This document shows, one piece after another, positions 19,361 to 28,878 of a stretch of 39,968 nucleotides of DNA. The notes under the pieces were generated by a model that was given only the letters and a program-made list of their open reading frames with translations, was not told where the DNA came from and did no database searches. A program made the translations under genes and the position numbers. Every line of letters begins with the position of its first letter. Position 1 is the stretch's first letter. This DNA is from Gammaproteobacteria bacterium (GTDB lineage Bacteria > Pseudomonadota > Gammaproteobacteria > Pseudomonadales > Porticoccaceae), in NCBI GenBank assembly GCA_003645535.1, contig QNFP01000010.1, positions 1 to 39,968 on the forward strand, read 5' to 3'.

Positions 19361-20149
19361 TTAGGCACTGTCCTTATCAACTGTTTTCAACCCAGCAAAC
19401 GCCGGCACTTTGACAGGGGGCCAACGAGTCTGGCGCACCGGGGTCAACGGCACTACCTGTTTACGCGCAACTATGACAAAAAATGCCCCTGCTGAAATAC
19501 GTCTTCTAATCCACCCAGACAACTGTCGATCTCGATTTATCTGGCTATCGCGCATACCTTTCATTGCACCACCCCGATCGGCAGTAACAATCTGAAAACC
19601 AATTAGTTGCAACCAGTCGACCAATCGCGCCATGCGTAAACTATGATGCCGCCAAACCTGTTGCGTAGAAAACGAACCCGCTGCCCACTTTGCGAAACCA
19701 AACAGGCTAAAAGGATTAAACGCAATAATTATTATGTGACCACCAGCCGCAACTACTCGGGCAACCTCATTTAATAATTTGTGGGGCTCAGGAGAAAATT
19801 CCAGCGCATGATGCAAAAGCACAACATCCAGAGTATTGGATGGCAGTGGCAATGTTTGATAGTCGCACACGCAAGCGGCATTGCTATCAAAAACGGGCGC
19901 CAGAATTAACTTATGCTCCTGTTGCAGACCCGTTAACAGGCTGTGAGCAGGAGAAATACCTAACTGTGCAGCCCGATACCCCGGCACATTGAATATGCCA
20001 CCAGAACTAATTTGCATTTCGTGATGAAATAAATACTGCCCCATCGGGGTCGCCAGCCAGTTGACCAGGCCTGCCTGAGACTCCATGAGAGTAGGCACCT
20101 GAAACTTGGTGATGAGTCTATCGAGAGCTTTTGGGCCGGATTTCAACAA
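19361..20149 (-). CDS. SAM-dependent methyltransferase, YafS-like
   Basis: A 262-residue class I methyltransferase fold. The region around [20 protein letters not shown] corresponds to the mid-fold motif, and [20 protein letters not shown] to the later strand. The first SAM-binding motif is weak, as is common in this family. An N-terminal segment ([17 protein letters not shown]) is typical of E. coli YafS and Pseudomonas homologues encoded next to rnhA. The substrate is unknown. It heads the rnhA-dnaQ operon and is divergent from the mltD-like gene. Confidence 0.88.
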   Translation of the reverse strand: MLKSGPKALDRLITKFQVPTLMESQAGLVNWLATPMGQYLFHHEMQISSGGIFNVPGYRAAQLGISPAHSLLTGLQQEHKLILAPVFDSNAACVCDYQTLPLPSNTLDVVLLHHALEFSPEPHKLLNEVARVVAAGGHIIIIAFNPFSLFGFAKWAAGSFSTQQVWRHHSLRMARLVDWLQLIGFQIVTADRGGAMKGMRDSQINRDRQLSGWIRRRISAGAFFVIVARKQVVPLTPVRQTRWPPVKVPAFAGLKTVDKDSA

Positions 20150-20251
20150 TATCTCACCTGTTTTAATGACTTATACACCCAAGTCATTATATTATGTGCA
20201 AACTTGCTTTTGGAAGTACTCTGCCAAAGCTAAAAACCTAAACTACAGGGC

Positions 20252-20328
20252 GGTACTCTTAAGCCAGTGAACCGGTACTTTTAGCGGCTACTGTTAAGCC
20301 GGTACTGTTAAGCCGGTACTGTTTCGTC
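20252..20328. repeat. 14-bp tandem repeat array (GGTACTGTTAAGCC)
   Basis: Three copies run in exact 14-base steps from 20287: gctactgttaagcc, ggtactgttaagcc, ggtactgtttcgtc. They are preceded by less regular GGTACT copies at 20252 (ggtactcttaagcc plus 8 bp) and 20274 (13 bp). The unit length and GGTAC head match the array upstream of nfuA. Confidence 0.85.
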
Positions 20329-20401
20329 AAAAGCAAGCACATAGGACAAATGGTTTATCGATCTCCTGTGAATGCGCGCACAGTAATTTTATTGGAAATA
20401 A

Positions 20402-20427
20402 GCATAATTCGACCATTGCAATTATGC
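20402..20427. promoter_or_regulatory. Perfect inverted repeat GCATAATT-N10-AATTATGC
   Basis: Two 8-bp arms with a 10-base spacer, about 120 bp upstream of the mltD-like gene. It could be an operator or part of the divergent control region. No known regulator is assigned. Confidence 0.4.
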
Positions 20428-20467
20428 ATAATCGAACGCGGAAATTTAAGATCGAAACCGCGCGCCT

Positions 20468-20489
20468 AATCAAATATAATCATTTGATT
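20468..20489. promoter_or_regulatory. Perfect inverted repeat AATCAAAT-N6-ATTTGATT
   Basis: A 22-bp operator-like palindrome 55 bp upstream of the mltD-like start, where it would overlap or border the promoter. Its half-sites are inverted relative to an FNR box, so I do not assign FNR. Confidence 0.45.
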
Positions 20490-20544
20490 CAATAAGTTAA
20501 ATTATATTTTTAAAATTAACATTAAGTGTGGTTTCTATTCTTCT

Positions 20545-21657
20545 ATGATACTTAAAACCTTAATGCCCGCATTCCTTTTGCCGGTTATATTATTTGGCTG
20601 CAATGGGCAGTCATATCACGCCAATTCCAGTAGTGCTTCGACGCCTGCGGCTATCAAGGCATCACCCTCAAATGCAACGGGAACCGCAACAGCAAAAGGA
20701 TCGTCAACCTCGTTCGGCGGCGATAAATCTAAATCCGCTGAAACCACACTTAAGCAAGCGATCACTAACACAAAGATACTAACATCAAAGGACCTGGTTG
20801 CCAGTGACACCGATACGGGCAAAGCTAAACCTGAAAAAATGGAAAACTTGTGGGTGCAGCTTGCCAACAATCAGCATTTTGCGGACAACGGAGCACACCC
20901 ACGTATTGACCGCTACCTGCGCCGATATACAAATAATCAGGCTTACTTTGATCGCACTATGAAGCGTGCTTTTCTTTATATGCCCTATATATCGGCGCAA
21001 ATAAAAGAAAGAGGACTGCCCGCTGAGCTGGTGTTGCTGCCCTTTATCGAAAGCGCCTACAATCCATTTGCCTATTCCTCCGGTGGAGCAGCTGGCCTCT
21101 GGCAGTTCATGCCATCCACTGCAAAGGCTTTAGGGCTAACTCGTAGCTCATGGTATGACGGACGCAGGGACGTTATTGCATCGACCAAAGCAGCGCTCAC
21201 CTACCTGGAATATTTGCATAAGCGTTTTGATGGAGACTGGCTGATTGCTCTTGCTGCCTATAATGGCGGAGAAGGGAGACTGAGCAGGGCAATTCGGGAA
21301 AATCGCTCTAAGGGGTTGAAGACTGACTATTGGTCGCTAAACCTTTCCAAAGAAACCGAAGCCTATATACCTCACTTCCTTGCACTAACCAGGGTCATAA
21401 CGAATACAGGTACGTACGGAGTTAACATCCCTCACCTGGACAATGACATAAATTTTAGCATTACCAAGCTCGAAAAACCCATCGATTTACAACGAGCTGC
21501 CAAATTAGCAGGCATAGAAGTCGACACACTTTACATGCTTAACCCCGGCTTACTGCGCAAAGCCATCCCACCGTCAGGTTCGTTCAATTTGATATTACCG
21601 ACCAGGGCAGCAACAACGTTGAAAGCTCGTTCTACTAGCGGCCCAGGAACTAGTTAA
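20545..21657 (+). CDS. mltD: MltD-like membrane-bound lytic transglycosylase without C-terminal LysM repeats
   Basis: This lipoprotein cleaves peptidoglycan glycan strands to anhydro-muropeptides at the outer membrane. The signal peptide ends in the lipobox LFGC (Cys19). A low-complexity Ser/Ala/Thr linker runs to about residue 90. The SLT domain has the catalytic Glu in LVLLPFIESAYNPFA, then GAAGLWQFMPSTAKALGL and ALAAYNGGEGRL. The MltD-specific segment after it (IDLQRAAKLAGIEVDTLYML) is present. Only 370 residues are found compared with 450-530 in E. coli and Pseudomonas MltD, because the usual C-terminal LysM repeats are missing, and the sequence after the stop shows no LysM remnant. Confidence 0.9.
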   Translation: MILKTLMPAFLLPVILFGCNGQSYHANSSSASTPAAIKASPSNATGTATAKGSSTSFGGDKSKSAETTLKQAITNTKILTSKDLVASDTDTGKAKPEKMENLWVQLANNQHFADNGAHPRIDRYLRRYTNNQAYFDRTMKRAFLYMPYISAQIKERGLPAELVLLPFIESAYNPFAYSSGGAAGLWQFMPSTAKALGLTRSSWYDGRRDVIASTKAALTYLEYLHKRFDGDWLIALAAYNGGEGRLSRAIRENRSKGLKTDYWSLNLSKETEAYIPHFLALTRVITNTGTYGVNIPHLDNDINFSITKLEKPIDLQRAAKLAGIEVDTLYMLNPGLLRKAIPPSGSFNLILPTRAATTLKARSTSGPGTS

Positions 21658-21800
21658 CGCCCAGCGGCAATATATCGCTCGACCAGGAGCTGCTTTTAAC
21701 AATATTTGTGGGCTGCATACTTTTTCAAAGCAAGAAGGCTACGGCAGTGAATTAGACTCCCTGAGCGCCAGCCTCAGGCCCTTACCATATTCTCGATCAG

Positions 21801-21826
21801 TTAAGCCCTTCAATTAAGTCCTTCAA
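21801..21826. repeat. 13-bp tandem duplication across the ppiD stop codon
   Basis: TTAAGCCCTTCAA is followed directly by TTAAGTCCTTCAA (12 of 13 identical). The ppiD stop codon lies at the junction, so the duplication reproduced the end of the gene (codons for EGLN) downstream of the stop. Confidence 0.75.
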
Positions 21827-23681
21827 TTTTGGCTATTGCAACCAAACTAGTCCCGTAGGATCGGTACTCCCTCTGCGCTCGAGTTGTCTGTATTGAACCT
21901 CGCAAGTTACGTTGCTGTTCGGCGGGAATGCCGTCAAGTCGGCCAGGCGCTACTTTAGTCAGCGACAATACGACATAGTCCCCTTCACCAGACATAAAAC
22001 TTGTCACACGCGGTAAAACACTACGGGCTGGCAGAGCAAAAGCCTGATCCCTGACTCCCGCATCAACCATACCGCCGAAGCGGCGGGTATCAATACTCAC
22101 CTGCCAGGACAAACCCTCCTGTTTTGCAAGCTCTTCGACATCAGCTCCCGAGCGTACCTGTTCAAGAATTTTTTCGCCCTTATCCATAACCATCTGCTCA
22201 GCAAGCTCTACCTGAAGGCTGTCCGCTATAATTTGGCGAACCTCATCAAACGGTAATGTCCTGACCGGCAATAACTCCCGTAACTTTATAACTACAAACC
22301 GAGTCGGATCCAGTTCAAGCACATCACTAGCGTAGCCTTCCTGAAGAACTCCCTTCTCAAAAGCGGCACTCAACACATTGGGAAAAGTGGCTATATCTTC
22401 TCCACCTGCTCTTGAAAAGGGCAGAGAAGTTTTAACTGAAATATTCAGTTCATCACCTACTTCCGACAGAGACTCGGCGTTATACGATAATTCGCGCAGT
22501 CTATCGATTCTCTCTGGCAATAACTGTTCGGCGAGTTGAGTTTTCAGCTCTCCTCTGATGCGATCACTTTCCTGCTCATAAACAGGCGCAGCTTCTTTTT
22601 CAGCCAGGCGAATCAGATGGCTTCCACTGTCAGTTGCCACGGGAGAAGAAACCTGTCCAACTTCTAAGCCAGCCAATGCATCTGCGAAAGCTTCTGGAAA
22701 AGCACCAGGATCCACATAACCAAGATCGCCGCCTTGTTCTGCACTACCGGAATCATCGCTGTATTCCTGTGCCAGTTTGTTAAATGCCTCTCCTGCCGCC
22801 AACTTTGCCTGCACTTCTTCAATTCGCTGTTCGTTTACTGCATCATCCCCATTAGCAAACAGAATATGCTCTACACGACTACGCGCGGAACTTGCCTGCT
22901 CCTTCGACTCGGCATCAAACTGCGCTTGCACCATCTCCTCATCAACTGTGATTTCTGCCATTAAGTCGTCAACCCTGAGCTCCAGATAGTCGATAACCAC
23001 TTGCTCCTCAGTCTTGTAGGTCGCTTTATTTTGTTCGTAATGTGCCTCTATTATTGAGTCTTCGATCACTAGTGTCTCTCGCACATCAGCAACCGGAAGG
23101 GTCAGGTAATAGTAATCCCTTTTTTGCTCCAGTAATTGCGCAGCAAGTTCAAGATCCTGACTGGTAACAATACCCGTCCCCCCAACACCCGAAGCTATTT
23201 GTGAAATCAACATATTAGCTTCCAGAAAGTCCTGGTAGCTATTCTGTGTATACCCCATCTGACGAAGTGCGAACTCATAGGCATCACGATCGAAACGCCC
23301 CTCTATCTGAAACTCATCAATGCTCTTAAGCAGTTCTGCATAAGCGATATCAGCAACCCCCAGGCCGACTTTATTGGCGCGTTGGACCAATACTTTTTGA
23401 CGTATCAGTTGATGACTAACCGAGGCTCGCAATAACTCATCATCAAGCATTGCCGGGTTTAAATTATCGTATTGAGCAAACAACCGCTGTTTATAAATGG
23501 CAAGTGCACGATCTACCTCTAGCCTGGTAATATTTTCTCCATTAACACTCAACTCTGCCTCAGCAGCGGAACCACCGAGAAAAATCTGATCTATGCCGAC
23601 CAGTGCAAACGGTATTGAAATGAGGACGACTATAAACACTGCCGTCCCCTTCAAGTTGTCTCGAAAATCCTGAAGCATCAC
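21810..23681 (-). CDS. ppiD: Periplasmic folding chaperone / peptidyl-prolyl isomerase-like protein PpiD
   Basis: PpiD is anchored in the inner membrane near the SecYEG translocon and assists newly exported proteins. Of 623 residues, one N-terminal helix (GTAVFIVVLISIPFALVGID) anchors it. A SurA-N-like chaperone domain follows (about 40-200). The parvulin (PPIC) domain lies near 265-365, with VEHILF, AQEYSDDSGSAEQGGDLGYV and GSHLIRLAEK. A second long C-terminal chaperone part follows. The frame begins with two ATGs, either of which may be used. It lies 80 bp downstream of hupB, separated by a large palindrome. Confidence 0.95.
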   Translation of the reverse strand: MMLQDFRDNLKGTAVFIVVLISIPFALVGIDQIFLGGSAAEAELSVNGENITRLEVDRALAIYKQRLFAQYDNLNPAMLDDELLRASVSHQLIRQKVLVQRANKVGLGVADIAYAELLKSIDEFQIEGRFDRDAYEFALRQMGYTQNSYQDFLEANMLISQIASGVGGTGIVTSQDLELAAQLLEQKRDYYYLTLPVADVRETLVIEDSIIEAHYEQNKATYKTEEQVVIDYLELRVDDLMAEITVDEEMVQAQFDAESKEQASSARSRVEHILFANGDDAVNEQRIEEVQAKLAAGEAFNKLAQEYSDDSGSAEQGGDLGYVDPGAFPEAFADALAGLEVGQVSSPVATDSGSHLIRLAEKEAAPVYEQESDRIRGELKTQLAEQLLPERIDRLRELSYNAESLSEVGDELNISVKTSLPFSRAGGEDIATFPNVLSAAFEKGVLQEGYASDVLELDPTRFVVIKLRELLPVRTLPFDEVRQIIADSLQVELAEQMVMDKGEKILEQVRSGADVEELAKQEGLSWQVSIDTRRFGGMVDAGVRDQAFALPARSVLPRVTSFMSGEGDYVVLSLTKVAPGRLDGIPAEQQRNLRGSIQTTRAQREYRSYGTSLVAIAKIEGLN

Positions 23682-23705
23682 AAACCCTTATCTATCGTAC
23701 AAACG

Positions 23706-23735
23706 AATACAGGCGCATTATAATGCGCCTGTATT
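23706..23735 (-). terminator. 30-bp perfect palindrome between hupB and ppiD, probable terminator/attenuator
   Basis: AATACAGGCGCATTATAATGCGCCTGTATT is perfectly self-complementary, giving a stem of about 13 bp with a four-base loop. It lies 26 bp after hupB and 24 bp before ppiD. The following minus-strand sequence (CGTTTGT) is only weakly U-rich, so partial termination is more likely than a full stop. Confidence 0.55.
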
Positions 23736-23761
23736 TAATGTTGTTTTCTTAAAGTATTAGC

Positions 23762-24040
23762 TTAATTAACCGATTCCTTTAATGCTTTGCCCGCTTTAAA
23801 ACCAGGCACATTAGCCGCGCGGATATCTATTTCTTCACCAGTCCGTGGGTTCCTGCCCTTCCTCGCGGGACGATGCTTGACAGAAAAGGTACCAAACCCC
23901 ACCAATGAAACAGGGTCACCTTTTTTTAATGTCCCTGTGATTGCGTCAATCGCTGCATCCAGGGCCCTACTGGCAGAAGATTTAGATAGATCAGCAGCCT
24001 CGGCAATCTCGTCAACAAGTTCAGTTTTATTCACATTCAA
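23762..24040 (-). CDS. hupB: DNA-binding protein HU-beta
   Basis: A nucleoid protein that bends and constrains DNA as a dimer. The 92 residues are the standard length, with an N-terminal helical dimer region ([20 protein letters not shown]) and the beta-arm signature [20 protein letters not shown]. The proline that intercalates in the arm tip is visible in [10 protein letters not shown]. The lon-hupB-ppiD order is the classical gammaproteobacterial one. No independent promoter was assigned, although the 176-bp gap from lon makes one likely. Confidence 0.96.
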   Translation of the reverse strand: MNVNKTELVDEIAEAADLSKSSASRALDAAIDAITGTLKKGDPVSLVGFGTFSVKHRPARKGRNPRTGEEIDIRAANVPGFKAGKALKESVN

Positions 24041-24216
24041 CCCCTTTATTTCGTTTATTTGCGGTTATTTCAATTTTTTAACAGCTATTACAGTCACATA
24101 CCGGCCAGCGACCTCCTTTTCCCACTGAGCCTACGGAGGATAAAGCTACGCTACTATCTACGGCCTGTGGATTTATACCAACATGTCCACACAGGGTCAA
24201 GCGGGCTCTGCCTCAA

Positions 24217-26646
24217 TCAGTGAGTACTAACCCGTGCGACCGAACTTTTCCCATCTTTTTCCTCTGCACCGTTGGTGGAAGCCTTAAAATAATCTTCGTC
24301 AGACATCGGTGTAGGTGCCTCCTGCAGAGCAATTTCGAGTACTTCATCAATCCACAGAACCGGATGGATTTCCATATCAGCCTTGATATTGTCGGGAATC
24401 TCCTTCAGGTCACGCTCATTGCCCTTGGGTATAATCACTTTTTTAATACCGCCTCGATGCGCAGCAAGTAACTTTTCCTTGAGACCACCGATTTTTAAGA
24501 CTTCTCCGCGTAAGGTGATTTCGCCGGTCATGGCCACATCTGCACGCACAGGTATCTGCGTCAACACCGACACCAACGCAGTGCACATGCCGATACCTGC
24601 ACTCGGTCCATCCTTTGGTGTTGCGCCTTCGGGTACGTGAATATGCAGATCAAAATCATGATGGAAATCCCGTTCAATACCCAATACTTGCGCACGGCTA
24701 CGCACAACCGTCAGTGCCGCCTGAATAGATTCCTGCATAACATCGCCAAGGGAGCCGGTTTTAATGATGTTACCTTTACCAGGTACCGCTGACGATTCAA
24801 TGGTCAGTAGTTCACCACCAACAGATGTCCAGGCGAGGCCCGTCACCTGGCCAATCTGGTTTTGATCTTCAGCTCGCCCAAAATCAAATTTGTACACGCC
24901 CAGCATCTCTTCCAAATCAGAGCCACTCACCGAAGCGGACTCTTCTTTATCGATTTGCACATGTTTGGTAACAACTTTACGGCAAATTTTTGCAATTTCT
25001 CGCTCCAGGCCACGCACTCCCGCTTCTCGCGTGTAATATCGGACTATATCCCTCATTGCGGACTCATCAACTTCAAGCTCGCCAGCTTTCAGACCATTAG
25101 CCTTAAGTTGCTTAGGCAGCAGATATTTTTCCGCAATATTGACCTTTTCTTCCTCTGTGTAGCCGGGAATCCTGATAACCTCCATGCGATCAAGTAGCGG
25201 ACCAGGAATATCCATTGAGTTTGAAGTGCAGATGAACATCACTTCGGAGAGGTCGTAATCCACCTCCAGGTAATGATCGTTAAAGGTATTATTTTGTTCG
25301 GGATCGAGCACTTCAAGCAGGGCCGAAGCCGGGTCACCGCGATGATCCATACCCATCTTGTCAATTTCATCCAACAAAAACAGCGGGTTTTTCACGCCTG
25401 TTTTAGAAATTTTCTGTATTAATTTCCCCGGCAAAGAGCCGATATATGTACGCCTATGCCCCCTGATCTCAGCCTCGTCACGAACGCCCCCCAGGGACAT
25501 ACGGATAAATTTACGCCCAGTGGCGCGGGCGATCGACTCACCCAAAGACGTTTTACCAACACCGGGAGGTCCAACTAGGCATAAAACGGGGCCTTTAAGC
25601 TTCTTAACCCGTTTCTGGACCGCCAGAAATTCCAGGATGCGCTCCTTTACTTCATCCAGACCATAATGATCCTCATTGAGAATACGTTCGGCCCGCTCCA
25701 GATCGTGACGAACTTTTGATCTTTTCTTCCAGGGTACGCTAACCATCCAGTCCAGGTAACCACGCAGCACCGATGCCTCCGCAGACATTGGCGACATCAT
25801 TTTTAGTTTATTTAATTCAGATTTGGCCTTGTCCAGAGCCAGTTTAGGCATACCAGAGCCAGCCACCTTTTCTTCTAACTGGTCCATATCACTGGGCACT
25901 TCATCCATATCCCCCAGTTCCTTCTGTATCGCCTTCATCTGTTCGTTGAGGTAGTACTCACGCTGGCTCTTTTCCATCTGTTTTTTGACTCGCCCGCGAA
26001 TTTTCTGCTCTACACCGGCTACGTCAAGTTCAGCCTCCATAAGCACCAGTAACTTCTCAACCCTTTCTGTTTCATCAACAATTTCAAGAATTTCCTGTTT
26101 TTGCACAAGGCTTAACGACATATGCGTAGCAATTGTGTCTACCTGCCGGCCAGGCTCTTCAATACCGGCCACCGTCGTTACCACCTCAGAAGGTATTTTC
26201 TTGCTAGTGCCAACATATTTCTCAAAACGCGTATTTAGCACTCGAACCAGGCCCTGGGACTCTTCCGGCGCGATTTCATGGCCATGAATCACATCGTAAT
26301 CTGCCATAAAAAAATCATTGGTTTCATCTATGGACAAAATATTGACCCGCTCAGCTCCCTCGACTAGCACCTTAACAGTGCCGTCAGGCAGCTTAAGCAT
26401 TTGTAGCACGGTCGCTAATGTGCCAACGCTGTACACATCAGCTGCCTGGGGATCGTCGCAGGAAGCGTCTTTTTGAGCCACTAAAACGACCTGCTTTTGC
26501 TGGGCCATTACTTCATCAAGAGCCAAAATTGACCGTTCTCTTCCTACAAAGAGCGGAATAACCATTTGAGGAAAAACCACAACATCACGCAACGGCAACA
26601 TTGGCAACCGCCCGGCAGAAGTTTCTTTCTGGTTTTCTTCAGTCAT
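24217..26646 (-). CDS. lon: ATP-dependent protease Lon
   Basis: A cytoplasmic AAA+ protease that degrades misfolded and regulatory proteins. The 809 residues cover the N-terminal substrate domain ([20 protein letters not shown]), a central coiled-coil, the AAA+ module with Walker [11 protein letters not shown] and Walker [10 protein letters not shown], and the protease domain. The catalytic serine is in [13 protein letters not shown] and the lysine in [20 protein letters not shown] sigma-32-type promoter lies just upstream and is separated from clpX by an intrinsic terminator, so lon is transcribed as its own heat-shock unit. Confidence 0.98.
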   Translation of the reverse strand: MTEENQKETSAGRLPMLPLRDVVVFPQMVIPLFVGRERSILALDEVMAQQKQVVLVAQKDASCDDPQAADVYSVGTLATVLQMLKLPDGTVKVLVEGAERVNILSIDETNDFFMADYDVIHGHEIAPEESQGLVRVLNTRFEKYVGTSKKIPSEVVTTVAGIEEPGRQVDTIATHMSLSLVQKQEILEIVDETERVEKLLVLMEAELDVAGVEQKIRGRVKKQMEKSQREYYLNEQMKAIQKELGDMDEVPSDMDQLEEKVAGSGMPKLALDKAKSELNKLKMMSPMSAEASVLRGYLDWMVSVPWKKRSKVRHDLERAERILNEDHYGLDEVKERILEFLAVQKRVKKLKGPVLCLVGPPGVGKTSLGESIARATGRKFIRMSLGGVRDEAEIRGHRRTYIGSLPGKLIQKISKTGVKNPLFLLDEIDKMGMDHRGDPASALLEVLDPEQNNTFNDHYLEVDYDLSEVMFICTSNSMDIPGPLLDRMEVIRIPGYTEEEKVNIAEKYLLPKQLKANGLKAGELEVDESAMRDIVRYYTREAGVRGLEREIAKICRKVVTKHVQIDKEESASVSGSDLEEMLGVYKFDFGRAEDQNQIGQVTGLAWTSVGGELLTIESSAVPGKGNIIKTGSLGDVMQESIQAALTVVRSRAQVLGIERDFHHDFDLHIHVPEGATPKDGPSAGIGMCTALVSVLTQIPVRADVAMTGEITLRGEVLKIGGLKEKLLAAHRGGIKKVIIPKGNERDLKEIPDNIKADMEIHPVLWIDEVLEIALQEAPTPMSDEDYFKASTNGAEEKDGKSSVARVSTH

Positions 26647-26690
26647 ATAAACCTCACTTCAAATCATTTACTTAAGTGCAAACTATTAAA

Positions 26691-26720
26691 AATGTGGGGG
26701 TTGCGAGCAAAAATACAAGC
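26691..26720 (-). promoter_or_regulatory. Sigma-32-like heat-shock promoter of lon
   Basis: On the minus strand GCTTGTAT and CCCCCACATT lie about 13 bases apart, close to the heat-shock consensus CTTGAAA / CCCCATnT. The -10 element is about 45 bp before the lon ATG and lies after the clpX terminator. Confidence 0.55.
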
Positions 26721-26730
26721 TCTATAAAAC

Positions 26731-26758
26731 AAAAAAGGACCCTTCAGGGTCCTTTTTT
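26731..26758 (-). terminator. Intrinsic terminator of clpX
   Basis: The minus strand reads AAAAAAGGACCC-TGAA-GGGTCCTTTTTT, a 12-bp perfect stem (six G:C-rich pairs plus an A:T extension) with a U-tract. It starts at the last base of the clpX TGA. The symmetric A/T tails would also allow termination from the other side. Confidence 0.92.
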
Positions 26759-28041
26759 CAGGCTTCTTCGCTCGCCACCTTCATCGGTTCAGAATTCTCA
26801 TAGACCAGCAGTGGCTCAGAATCACCGTTAATAGAGGCACTATCCACAACGACCTTATGGACATCCTTCTTGTCAGGAATTTCGTACATAGTATCCAGTA
26901 ATACGTTTTCAATAATGGAACGCAGCCCCCTGGCACCGGTCTTTCGCTCCAGGGCTTTCTCAGCGATCGCCTCGAGCGCATCCCTACGTATATCCAGCTC
27001 CACACCTTCCATTTCAAACAGCATTGCGTATTGCTTGATAAGCGAGTTTTTCGGCTCTACAAGAATATTTACCAGGGCATCCTTGTCTAGTTCATCCAGG
27101 GTCGCAATCACTGGCAGGCGGCCAACAAACTCTGGGATCAAACCAAAACGGATAAGGTCTTCAGGCTCCAGGTCAGCTAGTGTTTCACCAATATTAGGCT
27201 GCTCGGATTTGCTTTGCACTGTAGCTCCAAAGCCAATACCACTTTTCTCTGAGCGACCCTGAATAATCTTTTCAAGGCCGGAAAATGCACCACCACAGAT
27301 GAACAGCATATTTGCGGTGTCTACCTGCAAAAACTCCTGCTGAGGATGCTTACGGCCACCCTGAGGTGGTACGGACGCAACGGTGCCCTCAATCAGTTTA
27401 AGCAGTGCCTGCTGTACACCTTCTCCAGAAACGTCACGAGTGATTGATGGATTATCAGATTTGCGCGAAATCTTGTCGATTTCATCGATATATACGATGC
27501 CATTTTGGGCCTTTTCCACATCGTAATCACACTTTTGTAGCAATTTCTGGATTATATTTTCAACATCCTCGCCTACATACCCAGCTTCAGTCAACGTGGT
27601 GGCATCGGCAATAGTAAACGGCACATTGAGCAATCTAGCCAGCGTCTCTGCCAACAGTGTTTTTCCGCTGCCAGTCGGTCCTACCAGCAAAATATTACTT
27701 TTTCCTAATTCGACATCACTACGTATTGACTGAGCACTTACCTGCAATCTTTTGTAGTGGTTATATACAGCCACCGATAGTATCTTTTTGGCCCGCTGCT
27801 GATCGATGACGTACTGATCGAGAATCGACTTAATTTCTAACGGCGTCGGAAGTTTTTCGACAGTCTCCTCCGACTTGGCCTCCTGCATTTCTTCTGAAAT
27901 TATATCGTTACAGAGGTCAACGCACTCATCGCAAATAAAAACCGAAGGTCCGGCAATAAGTTTACGTACTTCGTGCTGGCTTTTGCCGCAAAAAGAACAG
28001 TAAAGAAGCTTTTCCTTATCATCATTATTTTGTTCGCTCAC
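26758..28041 (-). CDS. clpX: ATP-dependent Clp protease unfoldase subunit ClpX
   Basis: ClpX unfolds tagged proteins and feeds them to ClpP. The 427 residues begin with the zinc-binding dimer domain (Cys15, Cys18, Cys37, Cys40: [18 protein letters not shown]). The AAA+ core follows, with Walker [12 protein letters not shown] and Walker [11 protein letters not shown]. The ClpP-docking IGF-type loop is visible as GIGFGATV. The start is GTG, preceded by a GAGAGGG ribosome-binding stretch. clpP lies 89 bp upstream on the same strand. The stop codon is the first element of the terminator stem. Confidence 0.98.
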   Translation of the reverse strand: MSEQNNDDKEKLLYCSFCGKSQHEVRKLIAGPSVFICDECVDLCNDIISEEMQEAKSEETVEKLPTPLEIKSILDQYVIDQQRAKKILSVAVYNHYKRLQVSAQSIRSDVELGKSNILLVGPTGSGKTLLAETLARLLNVPFTIADATTLTEAGYVGEDVENIIQKLLQKCDYDVEKAQNGIVYIDEIDKISRKSDNPSITRDVSGEGVQQALLKLIEGTVASVPPQGGRKHPQQEFLQVDTANMLFICGGAFSGLEKIIQGRSEKSGIGFGATVQSKSEQPNIGETLADLEPEDLIRFGLIPEFVGRLPVIATLDELDKDALVNILVEPKNSLIKQYAMLFEMEGVELDIRRDALEAIAEKALERKTGARGLRSIIENVLLDTMYEIPDKKDVHKVVVDSASINGDSEPLLVYENSEPMKVASEEA

Positions 28042-28130
28042 ACTACCACCCTCTCAAACAGAACAATATTGCTATATTTCAACAAGTTAAACACTTGTCG
28101 CAAATTAATCATTAAAAAATCGTATACTCT

Positions 28131-28760
28131 CTAGGCGCGCTTGTCCAATACTTCATCGACGATGCCATAAGACAGGGCCTCCTCGGCATCCATAAAATTG
28201 TCGCGCTCGGTATCTTCAGCAATTTTTTTCAACGATTGTCCAGTGTGAAAAGCGAGCCTCTCATTGAGCCTTTCCCTTATTTTGAGGATTTCCTGTGCAT
28301 GGATGTGGATATCAGTTGCCTGGCCCTGAGCACCGCCGCTGGGCTGATGGATCATGCAGCGAGAATTAGGTAAATTATATCGTTTACCTTTGGCGCCGGC
28401 GGCCAGCAAAAATGCACCCATGCTTGCTGCCTGCCCAATGCACATAGTGCTCACCTCGGGCTTGATGAATTGCATCGTGTCATAAATTGCAAGGCCTGCT
28501 GTTACCGACCCGCCGGGCGAATTGATATATAGATGTATATCTTTATCGGGATTCTCGGACTCAAGAAACAGCAACTGGGCGACAATCAAATTGGCCATGT
28601 AATCTTCGATGGGACCAACGATAAAAATTACTCTTTCTTTTAACAGCCGCGAATAGATGTCATAGGCACGCTCACCACGAGCCGTTTGCTCGACCACCAT
28701 TGGCACCAGTCCACCAGCACCCTGTATATTCAACGCATACTTCAATTCATCGTGAGCCAT
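28131..28760 (-). CDS. clpP: ATP-dependent Clp protease proteolytic subunit ClpP
   Basis: A serine protease that forms the two-ring chamber used by ClpX or ClpA. Of 209 residues, the catalytic serine is Ser113 in [14 protein letters not shown] and the histidine is His138 in [11 protein letters not shown]. The oxyanion loop [11 protein letters not shown] is intact. The short N-terminal propeptide (about 14 residues) is typical. A sigma-70-like promoter precedes it, and clpX follows. Confidence 0.98.
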   Translation of the reverse strand: MAHDELKYALNIQGAGGLVPMVVEQTARGERAYDIYSRLLKERVIFIVGPIEDYMANLIVAQLLFLESENPDKDIHLYINSPGGSVTAGLAIYDTMQFIKPEVSTMCIGQAASMGAFLLAAGAKGKRYNLPNSRCMIHQPSGGAQGQATDIHIHAQEILKIRERLNERLAFHTGQSLKKIAEDTERDNFMDAEEALSYGIVDEVLDKRA

Positions 28761-28790
28761 ATAAAAGCCTCTATATAGGAAAATTTAATA

Positions 28791-28818
28791 ATTGTATCTT
28801 TGCAGGCTAATAAGGCAA
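28791..28818 (-). promoter_or_regulatory. Candidate sigma-70 promoter of clpP
   Basis: TTGCCT and TACAAT are 16 bases apart on the minus strand, with the -10 element 30 bp before the clpP ATG. The 5' leader would be very short. No heat-shock consensus was seen here. Confidence 0.45.
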
Positions 28819-28878
28819 GCACTACCATTACAATCCTGGCCCACTCGCTTTATATTACGCCAATAGACTGGAGCTACA

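Larger units (their letters stand above)
20150..20544. other. Divergent intergenic region, methyltransferase/mltD-like, with repeats and palindromes
   Basis: About 395 bp without a coding frame that I can support. It carries the 14-bp GGTACT tandem array, two perfect 8-bp inverted repeats and a very AT-rich stretch just before the mltD-like gene. I would expect gloB near here from E. coli and Pseudomonas gene order, and it is absent. Confidence 0.5.

Noticed and set aside
21760-21778. Hairpin CCTGAG-N7-CTCAGG between convergent mltD-like and ppiD genes
   Set aside because: It is in the right place for a bidirectional terminator but has only a 6-bp stem and no T-tract on either strand.
28082-28098. 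Inverted repeat ACAAGT-TAAAC-ACTTGT between clpP and clpX
   Set aside because: The stem is only six bases with no T-run. It may be a weak operator, but there is nothing to support a call.
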